From contig OZ024749.1 of NCBI GenBank assembly GCA_964016885.1, positions 35,348,498 to 35,412,497 of the forward strand: a stretch of 64,000 bases of DNA, in the 5' to 3' direction. The stretch is from Eledone cirrhosa (Eukaryota > Mollusca > Cephalopoda > Octopoda > Eledonidae). The translations under genes were made by a program, and so were the position numbers. This document shows, piece by piece, positions 55,291 through 64,000 of this stretch (its first letter is position 1; every line of letters begins with the position of its first letter). The notes under the pieces were generated by a model. The model saw nothing but the letters and a program-made list of their open reading frames with translations. It was not told the origin of the DNA and searched no databases.

Positions 55291-56256
55291 GAACCACAGA
55301 AATATTTTTACAAAATGCCCTTCACTTCATTAAGCACTAGCACTGATGAGATTATAGTATCCCTAGTTCTCTTGCCTTACCTAAATGAACAAGCTAAACT
55401 GTTCTTTTATACTTCAGGTTCTCAGTTTGGCACCAAATAATCAACTCCCGCTGGATAATGTTATTTTACCAGAATTTTCTGGTTGGATTATAATCTAAAA
55501 TCAATCAATTGTTTAAAACAGTCAGAAGGAAGTGATTATTCAGTGTACAGAAATAAACTGTTGTTATTGTTATTGTAACACTTTTTTTTATAGACACACA
55601 GACAGGGGTCAATAGGTACAGCTGATATTGTTATTTTTACTAGTAGACCTGGTGCCCATCTGCCCTTGTCATGTTTGGTAAGAGTGTTGAATGTATTTAA
55701 TTTTTGCCATATCATATTCATCAGGATTATTGGATATATGAACTAATCATGCATGCAATGTCACATAACTCCTGAGAGAGTTATGCAACATTGCAGGATA
55801 TAATTAGATTAATGTTAATCATTTATGTACAAATGACACACATGATTAAATGTATGGGAAACTTTGGAGAAATAACTATTTATAGGGATAAATGTAGGGT
55901 TATAACCCAGGACTTTGTGATTGGAAAGTGAACTTCAAATTGTTGGAATATGATTAAGATAGGAACAGCATTGTGTGTATGCATGTATGTGTGTGTGTAA
56001 ACTTTAAAGAGTAACAGACAGATATATAAATATACTCACAAACACCCACAGCATATTATTATGGTTGATAGAGAAAGGACTAATGCTTTTTCGATTAGAT
56101 TAACAATAAACCAACATAGTAGTAATGGTAAGCTAGTTTTTCTGAGGTCATTGACCTACAACAATATTGCTCACACAATATCAACCATAATAATACATCA
56201 TATGTATTTGTGAGTGTGTATATATATATATGTGTGTGTGTCTGTAACTCGCTAAA
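55291..56256. other. No recognisable gene
   Basis: Nearly 1 kb of AT-rich DNA. Inverted words near 56050 (AACCATAATAATA against TATTATTATGGTTGATA at 56055-56195) suggest a loose foldback. No ORF support. Confidence 0.5.
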
Positions 56257-56436
56257 ATTTAACACTTTAGCATTTATACTGGCCGTATCCGGCCAGAATT
56301 CTCTAACCTCTTTCTGTCCAAACCAGCTGCAACTGGCCATATTTTTCTGAACTGAACAGAAAAAGATGGCCAGTTACAGCTGGTTTGAACAGAAAGAGGT
56401 GAGAGATTTCTGGCTGGATACAGCCAGTTTAAATGC

Positions 56437-56440
<4 letters not shown>
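56257..56440. mobile_element. Element M1 in palindromic form
   Basis: The left half of M1 (TTTAACACTTTAGCATTTAT, CCGTATCCGGCCAGAATTCT, CTTTCTGTCCAAACCAGCTG) is followed after a 7-nt loop by its own inverted copy (CAGAAAAAGATGGCCAGTTA, GGTTTGAACAGAAAGAGGTG, CCAGTTTAAATGCTA). Arms about 56270-56349 and 56357-56435. Confidence 0.8.
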
Positions 56441-56985
<545 letters not shown>

Positions 56986-57067
56986 AACTGTATATTCCAG
57001 TATTTAGTTGTCTTAGTTAATAAAATTTAACGATTTTATTTTAAAAATGTCTACCCCACTGTTAGTT

Positions 57068-57200
57068 ATGTACTGAGTGGACTGGAGCAATGTGAAATAA
57101 AGTGTCTTGCCAAAGGAGAAAATGCACTGCCAAGAATCAAACTAGCCAGCTTACAATTGTGAGCCATTAAACGTTCTAACCACAAAGCCATGTGTCTTCA
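57068..57200 (-). mobile_element. tRNA-derived SINE, reverse (family A/D)
   Basis: GTACTGAGTGGACTGGAGCA, GAAATAAAGTGTCTTGCC, AAGAATCAAACTAGCC (B-box complement) and AACCACAAAGCCATGTG (A-box complement). Confidence 0.75.
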
Positions 57201-57373
57201 TTCTTTACTTTCTGTGGTATGTTCGATGTAAACATTGAAGCAAGTCTATTTTAGTGTCAGTCTAACAATTTCAGACTAATAATACAATTTGACTATTTGC
57301 TTCAAAGATAAGGCAGTATGTTTATTTCATTATCATTCTCCAGCTTCTTCAACATTGAAATAAACAGTAAAAG

Positions 57374-57525
57374 CATGTGGTGTAGTGGTGTAGTGGTGAA
57401 CATGCCTCACTTATGATTATAAGGACATAGGTTTCATTCTTGGAATGGGTGGCATGTTGTGTTCTTGAGCAAGACGCTTCATTTCATCCTGCTTTTCATG
57501 ATACAACTGGGGCTCCTACTCTAAA
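57374..57525 (+). mobile_element. tRNA-derived SINE, head and part of body
   Basis: GCATGTGGTGTAGTGGTGTA, ACATAGGTTTCATTCTTGG, GTGTTCTTGAGCAAGACGCT and AACTGGGGCTCCTAC. It is the start of the unit from which the following 108-bp array seems to derive. Confidence 0.7.
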
Positions 57526-58140
57526 AATTCATCTCAATAAACCTTCAATGAGATTTAACTTCGTAGGAGGCCAACTAAATTGAAATAGGAGTGAGGTGTA
57601 ACAACAACAGCAGATAGAACTGGGGCCCCAATCATTAAGATACCCAATAAACCTTCCATGAGATGCAACCTCATATGAGGCCAACTAAATCTAGATAGAT
57701 GTGAGCTTCAACAACAACATAATAGTACTGGGGCCCCTATCATTAAAACACCCAATAAACCTCCTATGGGATACAACATAGTAGGAGGCCAACTAAATCT
57801 AGATAGATGTGAGCTTCAACAACAACATGATAGTACTGGGGCCCCTATCATTAAAACACCCAATAAACCTCCTATGGGATACAACATAGTAGGAGGCCAA
57901 CTAAATCTAGATAGATGTGAGCTTCAACAACAACATGATAGTACTGGGGCCCCTATCATTAAAACACCCAATAAACCTCCTATGAGATACAACCTCATAT
58001 GAGGCCAACTAAATCTAGATAGATGTAAGCTTCAACAACAACATGATAGTACTGGGGCCCCTATCATTAAAATACCCAATAAATCTCTTATGAGATACAA
58101 CCTTGTAGGAGGCCAGTTAAACTTACATAGGTGAGAACTG
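57526..58140 (+). repeat. 108-bp tandem array, about 5.5 copies
   Basis: AATAAAC marks at 57646, 57754, 57862, 57970 and 58078 are exactly 108 bp apart. The unit holds CCTCCTATGGGATACAACAT, AGTAGGAGGCCAACTAAATC and ACTGGGGCCCCTATCATTAA. 108 is a multiple of 3, so two adjacent near-identical units keep a 78-codon frame open (57766-58002). This is not evidence of a gene. GGGGCCCCTATCATT resembles the GGGGTCCCTATCATT of family A SINE bodies. Confidence 0.93.
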
Positions 58141-58172
58141 TAACAACAACATACATAACTACACAACCTGTG

Positions 58173-58305
58173 AGAGCATCTATGGCTTAGTGGTTAAGTT
58201 GTTGGACTCATGATCAAATGATTGTGGGTCCAATTCCTGGATTGGGCAGCATGTTGTGTTCTTGAGCAAACCACTATATTTCATGCAGTTTTTCAAGATA
58301 ATATT
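58173..58305 (+). mobile_element. tRNA-derived SINE head
   Basis: CTATGGCTTAGTGGTTAAGT (A box), GTGGGTCCAATTCCTGG (B box), GTTCTTGAGCAAACCACTAT. It sits directly after the 108-bp array, as another head precedes it. Confidence 0.75.
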
Positions 58306-58315
58306 TGCAACCTTA

Positions 58316-58522
58316 TCATTAATCCTTCAGCATTCACATTATTCTATATTTACTATTATATTTTTATGGTATCTCATAACATATCTAATCTATGAGATTT
58401 TGATATTTATTTTGAGCACAATACCTTAACATCAGTATGAGCAGCCGGTTACAGCCAGTTTGAACAGAGCGAGGTGAGGGAATTTTGGCTGGATACAGCC
58501 GGTTTAAATATTGAAGGGTTAA
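58316..58522 (-). mobile_element. MITE-like element M1, reverse
   Basis: TTAATCCTTCAGCATTCACA and TTTAAATATTGAAGGGTTAA as termini. Interior ATAACATATCTAATCTATGA and CAGTTTGAACAGAGCGAGGT. Confidence 0.75.
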
Positions 58523-58605
58523 AACACACAAGAAACCGCCAATGAGATTCAACCTTGTCATTAACAATAGGATATACAATGTATACTTTCATACAGTTAT
58601 ATAAT

Positions 58606-58800
58606 CCATCTTCCCTTTCTTTATCATATCTCTAATGAAATATATTGTATTTGAATTAATCAATGAAGAATTTGGAGGGATTTACTAAAATTGTTAAGTT
58701 CTTTGTTATTAAGATGGTGCTTTGTTATACTTAAAGCATTCTTATGTGGAAGGTTTTAATTTAAATAGGAACCCTTTAGAATGGGTGGTTTTGTTTCATA
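58606..58800 (-). mobile_element. MITE-like element M2, reverse
   Basis: TTCCCTTTCTTTATCATATC, GAATTTGGAGGGATTTACTA, GGAACCCTTTAGAATGG and TTTTGTTTCATAGAATCA in M2 reverse order. Confidence 0.6.
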
Positions 58801-58833
58801 GAATCATAGCCGGTACCATGACTCTCAAGTGAA

Positions 58834-58916
58834 GGAGGAGGAGGAGGAGGAGGAGGAGGAGGAGAAGAAGAAGAAGAAGAAGAAGAAGAAGAAGAAGAAG
58901 AAGAAGAAGAAGAAAT
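58834..58916. repeat. (GGA)n(GAA)n polypurine tract
   Basis: About 27 bp of AGG triplets followed by about 52 bp of AAG triplets, all purine on the plus strand. A further (GA)n lies at 58970-58995. Confidence 0.96.
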
Positions 58917-59044
58917 TATGATTTTTATCCAGTAAAATTTGCGTATTAATTTACACACGTACACACAGGAGAGAGAGAGAGAGAGAGAGAAAGAGAGACA
59001 GAAAGAGAAATGATACACTAGAAGAGCTAATATGTGTTTGTGTG

Positions 59045-59075
<31 letters not shown>

Positions 59076-59195
59076 AATAATTGTTTCTACTTTAGGCACA
59101 AGGCCAGCAAATACCCAGTGCATTACTGGTACTTTATTTTATCGACCTCGTAAGGATGAAAGGCTAAGTCAACCTCGGAACTTGAACTCAGAACT
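59076..59195 (-). mobile_element. SINE family B, 3' part, reverse
   Basis: AATTGTTTCTACTTTAGGCA to GTCAACCTCGGAACTTGAAC. The head is lost. It starts in a TG/TA tract. Confidence 0.88.
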
Positions 59196-59342
59196 GTTGT
59201 GTATCATCATCATTTAACACCCGCTCACCCTAGAGTGTCTCTGTGTGTATGTAATGATGTGTGTGATTATATATATCGTAACAGATATGTGTATGTGTAT
59301 GCTTGGTAGCAGGCATGTGTGCGTATGTGTATTGTAACATGC

Positions 59343-59347
<5 letters not shown>

Positions 59348-59404
<57 letters not shown>
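59348..59404. repeat. (TA)n microsatellite
   Basis: Pure TA run. Confidence 0.96.
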
Positions 59405-59407
<3 letters not shown>

Positions 59408-59491
59408 AAGTTATATTTAAAATTGTTGGGTTACAACTAGTAAATATTTATAACTGATATAAAAGCACTCGACAAATATTTGGAGTATATT

Positions 59492-59772
59492 TACAATATT
59501 AAATAAATGGAAAACTATATTTATAAAACCATATTTATTTCATTATATATATTTCGGGGATATCATATTAACAATATGTTATGCCTTCATCAGACAAAAT
59601 ACAATATAAACAGTTTTATAGATAAATATATTCTATATTTATCTATAAAACTGTTTATATTGTATTTTGTCTGATGAAGGCATAACATATTGTTAATATG
59701 ATATCCCCGAAATATATATAATGAAATAAATATGGTTTTATAAATATAGTTTTCCATTTATTTAATATTGTA
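59492..59772. repeat. Perfect palindrome: 139-bp arms, 3-nt spacer
   Basis: The left arm (59492-59630) and right arm (59634-59772) are exact reverse complements around TTC at 59631-59633. I checked the arms base by base against the printed sequence. The right arm reads as a repeat unit also present once at 4311-4456: CTGATGA at 59671-59677 and GAAA at 59709-59712, with a 31-nt hairpin between. The end is CCATTTATTTAATATTG. The palindrome centre corresponds to the 5' boundary of the unit, so it is a head-to-head dimer. No ORF. Confidence 0.97.
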
Positions 59773-59794
59773 TATATATATATATATATATATA

Positions 59795-62475
59795 GCAGCA
59801 GGCATGTGTTTGTGTGTTTGTGTGGGTGTGTGGGTGGGTGGGGGTGTATAGCAGCAGGTATATGCGTGTATGTGTATGTGTGTATGTGTGTATGTGTGTA
59901 CATAGCGAGCGTGCATGTGTGTGTATTGTATCATGTATGTGTGTATGTATGTGTATATTAGCAGGTATGTACATGTGTGTGCGTCTGTAGTAGCATGCTT
60001 GTGTATGTGTATTGTAACAGGCATGTATATGTGTGTGTGTGTGTAGTAGCAAGTGTGTGTATGTGTATCATAGCATGTATGTGTATGTGTATGTGTAGTA
60101 GCAGGCAAGTGTGTATGTGTGTGTGTATCATAACAGGTTTGTGAATGTGAATGTGTAGTAGCAGGCGAGCGTGTATGTATGTGTGTATGTATGTGAATGT
60201 GTAGCAGCAGGTAAGTGTGTGTGTGTGTGTGTGTGTGTATGTGTTTGTGTATGTATGTATGTGTCACAAGAGTTATGTGTATGTGAATGTGTAGTAGCAG
60301 GCATGTGTGTATGTATGTGTTTGTGTATGTATGTATGTGTCACAAGAGTTATGTGTATGTGAATGTGTAGTAGCAGGCATGTGTGTGTGTATGTGTTTGT
60401 GTATGTATGTATGTATGTGTCACAAGAGTTATGTGTATGTGAATGTGTAGTAGCAGGCATGTGTGTATGTATGTGTTTGTGTATGTATGTATGTGTCACA
60501 AGAGTTATATGTATGTGAATGTGTAGTAGCAGGCATGTGTATATGTATGTGTTTGTGTATGTGTGTGTGTCACAAGAGTTATGTGTATGTGAATGTGCAG
60601 TAGCAGGCATGTGTGTATGTATGTATTTGTGTATGTATGTGTGTGTGTCACAAGAGTTATGTGTAGTAGCAGGCATGTGTGTATGTGTTTGTGTATGTAT
60701 GTATGTATGTATGTATGTATGTGTCACAAGAGTTATATGTATGTGAATGTGTAGTAGCAGGCATGTGTATATGTATGTGTTTGTGTATGTGTGTGTGTGT
60801 CACAAGAGTTATGTGTATGTGAATGTGTAGTAGCAGGCATGTGTGTATGTATGTGTTTGTGTATGTATGTGTGTGTGTCACAAGAGTTATGTGTATGTGA
60901 ATGTGTAGTAGCAGGCATGTGTGTATGTATGTGTTTGTGTATGTGTGTGTGTGTCACAAGAGTTATGTGTATGTGAATGTGTAGTAGCAGGCATGTGTGT
61001 ATGTATGTGTTTGTGTATGTGTGTGTGTGTCACAAGAGTTATGTATGTGAATGTGTAGTAGCAGGCATGTGTGTATGTGTTTGTGTATGTATGTATGTAT
61101 GTGTCACAAGAGTTATGTGTATGTGAATGTGTAGTAGCAGGCATGTGTGTATGTATGTGTGTATGTATGTGTTTGTGTATGTATGTATGTATGTGTCACA
61201 AGAGTTATGTGTATGTGAATGTGTAGTAGCAGGCATGTGTGTATGTATATGTGTGTGTATGTATGTATGTGTCACAAGAGTTATGTGTATGTGAATGTGT
61301 AGTAGCAGGCATGTGTATATGTATGTGTTTGTGTATGTATGTATGTGTCACAAGAGTTATATGTATGTGAATGTGTAGTAGCAGGCATGTGTATATGTAT
61401 GTGTTTGTGTATGTGTGTGTGTGTCACAAGAGTTATGTGTATGTGAATGTGTAGTAGCAGGCATGTGTGTATGTATGTGTTTGTGTATGTATGTATGTGT
61501 CACAAGAGTTATATGTATGTGAATGTGTAGTAGCAGGCATGTGTATATGTATGTGTTTGTGTATGTGTGTGTGTGTCACAAGAGTTATGTGTATGTGAAT
61601 GTGTAGTAGCAGGCATGTGTGTATGTATGTGTTTGTGTATGTATGTATGTGTCACAAGAGTTATGTGTATGTGAATGTGTAGTAGCAGGCATGTGTGTAT
61701 GTATATGTGTGTGTATGTATGTATGTGTCACAAGAGTTATGTGTATGTGAATGTGTAGTAGCAGGCATGTGTATATGTAAGTGTTTGTGTATGTATGTAT
61801 GTGTCACAAGAGTTATGTGTATGTGAATGTGTAGTAGCAGGGATGTGTGTATGTATATGTGTGTGTATGTATGTATGTGTCACAAGAGTTATGTGTATGT
61901 GAATGTGTAGTAGCAGGCATGTGTATATGTATGTGTTTGTGTATGTGTGTGTGTGTCACAAGAGTTATGTGTATGTGAATGTGTAGTAGCAGGCATGTGT
62001 GTATGTATGTGTTTGTGTATGTATGTATGTGTCACAAGAGTTATGTGTATGTGAATGTGTATTAGCAGGCATGTGTATATGTATGTGTTTGTGTATGTGT
62101 GTGTGTGTCACAAGAGTTATGTGTATGTGAATGTGTAGTAGCAGGCATGTGTGTATGTATGTGTTTGTGTATGTATGTATGTATGTGTCACAAGAGTTAT
62201 GTGTATGTGAATGTGTAGTAGCAGGGATGTGTGTATGTATATGTGTGTGTATGTATGTATGTGTCACAAGAGTTATGTGTATGTGAATGTGTAGTAGCAG
62301 GCATGTGTGTATGTGTTTGTGTATGTATGTATGTGTGTATGTGTCACAAGAGTTATGTGTATGTGAATGTGTAGTAGCAGGCATGTGTGTATGTATGTGT
62401 TTGTGTATGTGTCACAAGAGTTATGTGTATGAATGTGTAGTAGCAGGCATGTGTGTATGTATATTGTAACAGGCA
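59795..62475. repeat. TG-rich minisatellite, ~76-bp unit, 29 copies plus diverged leader
   Basis: From about 60265, GTCACAAGAGTTATGTGTAT with GTGAATGTGTAGTAGCAGGC and ATGTGTGTATGTATGTGTTT repeats 29 times (CACAAGAGTT first at 60265, last at 62412). 59795-60264 holds older variants (AGCAGGCATGTGT with TGTATTGTAACA). Variants TTATATGTATG and CATGTGTATATG alternate with TTATGTGTATG and CATGTGTGTATG. Antisense His-Thr frames are artefacts. Confidence 0.97.
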
Positions 62476-62870
62476 TGTGTTTGTACAACAGCTAGCATGT
62501 ATGTATGTGTATAGACGCAGCTGCTGTTTATACCATAATCAACCCTGATCCAGAAACGAAGATTTCCATTCATGACCATCCTGTCGTAATAAAGACGTAT
62601 ACCTGTACATCTCATGTCATCCAATATTTCTTTACTTAACGTAGTAATGTGGGATTACAGGGAGATTTCGCTGCTATTTCTAGCAGGTTTAGTAAATATA
62701 CTGTGGCTCCTCCCTTCCAAATGGCTCGTGTGTGCGGTTATATTTGTATGTGTGCATATGTCAATGTGTGACAGTGTGTGTGTGTGTGTGTGTGTCAATG
62801 TGTGTGTCAGGTTGTGTATCACTGAGTGTGTGTGTGTGCTTAGTACTAGTAGTAGTAATAGTCGGGTTTA
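62476..62870. other. No recognisable gene; TG patches
   Basis: 62500-62720 has normal complexity (GACGCAGCTGCTGTTTATAC, CCATTCATGACCATCCTGTC) with short frames but no domain. TG runs at 62740-62840. Confidence 0.5.
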
Positions 62871-62874
62871 CTTC

Positions 62875-62886
62875 ATAGTAGTAGTG

Positions 62887-62918
<32 letters not shown>

Positions 62919-62948
62919 TTTAGTAGTAGTAGTAGTAGTAGTAGTAGG
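62875..62948. repeat. (AGT)n microsatellite
   Basis: About 24 AGT/TAG triplets with one TTT interruption. Ends AGTAGGTGAGGGGGG. Confidence 0.95.
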
Positions 62949-62989
62949 TGAGGGGGGTTGCTGTTAGCAAATATTACCTGAATGACAGT

Positions 62990-63315
62990 GTGTATATGTG
63001 TGTATATGTGTGTGTATGTACAACAACGCATGTGCGTGTACAACACGTGTGTGAGTGGTGTACGACATAAGTGTGTACGACATATGGTTGTGTTTACATA
63101 TGTATGTGTACAACGTGTGCGCGTAACATGTGGGTGTATAGCATGGATATACGCCGCCCACACCTATGTGTGTGTACATATATATACATGTATATGTATA
63201 TACATATGTATGTACATATGTATGTACATGTATATGTATATACATATGTATGTACATATGTATGTACATATGTATGTACACACATGTATATACATATGTA
63301 TGTACATGCGCGAGT

Positions 63316-63350
<35 letters not shown>

Positions 63351-63735
63351 TACATGCGTGAGTACGTGTGTGTGTGTGTGAGTACATGTGTGAGTACGTG
63401 TGTGTGTGTGAGTACATGCGTGAGTACGTGTGTATGTGTACACACACACACACGTACTCACGCATGTACTCACACACACACACACACGTACTCACGCATG
63501 TACTCACACACACACACGTACTCACACATGTACTCACACGCACACACACACGTACTCACACACACACACACACACACACATACACACACACACACTCACA
63601 CATGTACTCACACACACACACGTACTCACGCATGTACTCACACACACGTACTCACGCATGTACATACATAGGGGTGAGTTGAACACGTACACACATGTGA
63701 GTCGTGTGTGTGTGTGTGTGTACACACACACAACT
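62990..63735. repeat. TG/TA/CA tract with an inverted minisatellite
   Basis: TG and TACATATG repeats to 63320, then GTGAGTACATGCGTGAGTAC units (63333-63435). These are followed by the reverse-complement units GTACTCACGCATGTACTCAC (63450-63663), centre near 63440. All frames are low complexity. Confidence 0.9.
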
Positions 63736-63779
63736 CACAGCTATGTAGGTTTAGCTGGCCTTCTACAAGATTACATTTC

Positions 63780-63930
63780 TTAAGAGTTTTCCTGGTAGTT
63801 TTAACGGTAGAGTAGGAACCAGCCCAACCATGAAAAGCGACGTGAAAGAAAGCGTGATGCTCAAGAATACAATATACTGCCCAGTACAGGACTCGAACCC
63901 ACGACCATACATATATTTGTGCTTGGGTTT
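63780..63930 (-). mobile_element. tRNA-derived SINE, reverse, head incomplete
   Basis: On the minus strand: GGTCGTGGGTTCGAGTCCTG holds a consensus B box (GGTTCGAGTCC), followed by GTACTGGGCAGTATATTGTA, TTCTTGAGCATCACGCTTTC and TTTTCATGGTTGGGCTGG. No A box is visible upstream of it, so it may be truncated. Confidence 0.7.
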
Positions 63931-64000
63931 TTACTACACTGCTTTTCTATTGACTCTAGATATGTTAGTATGGTCATCTTTATAATTTCTTTCTTAGTCT

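Noticed and set aside
57766..58002. 78-codon repeat protein with 36-residue units
   Set aside because: The frame is open only because the unit is 108 bp and two adjacent units are nearly identical. Flanking units have stops.
59671..59712. Complete hammerhead ribozyme in the palindrome copy
   Set aside because: The sequence upstream is its own inverted arm, no NUH cleavage site in the proper position is present, and stem III does not pair. Only the 4.3-kb copy is kept as a candidate.
60128..62488. His/Thr-rich or Cys/Val-rich proteins on the 76-bp array
   Set aside because: Minisatellite artefact.

Overview
This window is eukaryotic, repeat-dominated DNA, most likely from a coleoid cephalopod (octopus-like). 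The evidence is the mixture: tRNA-derived SINEs with the sequence style of the cephalopod OR/OK-type families, a non-LTR retrotransposon whose 3' end shares sequence with those SINEs and finishes in (GAT)n, TTAA-flanked MITE-like elements, and many (TA), (CA/TG), (CAC/CAA/GGT) and (GAT) microsatellites. Species assignment is inference. I see no convincing host protein-coding exon, no rRNA or tRNA gene, and nothing prokaryotic (no operons, no CRISPR). The window reads as intergenic or giant-intron DNA.

Layout. 1-1.5 kb: minisatellite and TG/TA tracts. 1.7-7.3 kb: SINE cluster, a foldback, a hammerhead-like repeat, a 3' LINE fragment at 4.99-5.29 kb and (TA)n. 7.6-13.5 kb: an almost unbroken block of CA, TG, CAC and CAA simple repeats and minisatellites. 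14.2-24.4 kb: mixed SINEs, MITE-like elements, small minisatellites and featureless AT-rich DNA. 25-27 kb: GGT/GA/TA arrays. 27-41 kb: SINEs, nested MITE-like elements, minisatellites, and one relatively complex unassigned stretch at 32.0-32.7 kb. 41.2-43.7 kb: a SINE followed by the only substantial coding sequence, a 5'-truncated LINE with an open reverse transcriptase frame carrying a PHD-type zinc finger. 44.2-49.3 kb: a TA inverted repeat followed by three long tandem arrays (about 38, 53 and 112 bp units). 50.5-51.1 kb: an old LINE relic. 53.1-54.6 kb: 17 tandem copies of an 88-bp SINE tRNA-like head. 57.5-58.1 kb: a 108-bp array. 59.49-59.77 kb: a perfect 139-bp-arm palindrome. 59.8-62.5 kb: a 76-bp minisatellite. 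62.9-63.7 kb: AGT, TG and CA tracts with inverted symmetry.

Relations between the parts. The SINEs called family A here have a tRNA-like head plus a tail shared with LINE 3' ends, so they probably borrow the LINE reverse transcriptase (3'-tail sharing is known for SINE/LINE pairs). In the truncated LINE at 5 kb the stop codon lies inside the shared tail. Two long arrays are amplified from pieces of mobile elements: 53.1-54.6 kb from a SINE promoter head, 47.66-49.34 kb from a MITE-like end plus flank. Several elements exist as large inverted repeats. Family letters (SINE A-E, M1, M2, R) are labels of this annotation, not database names.
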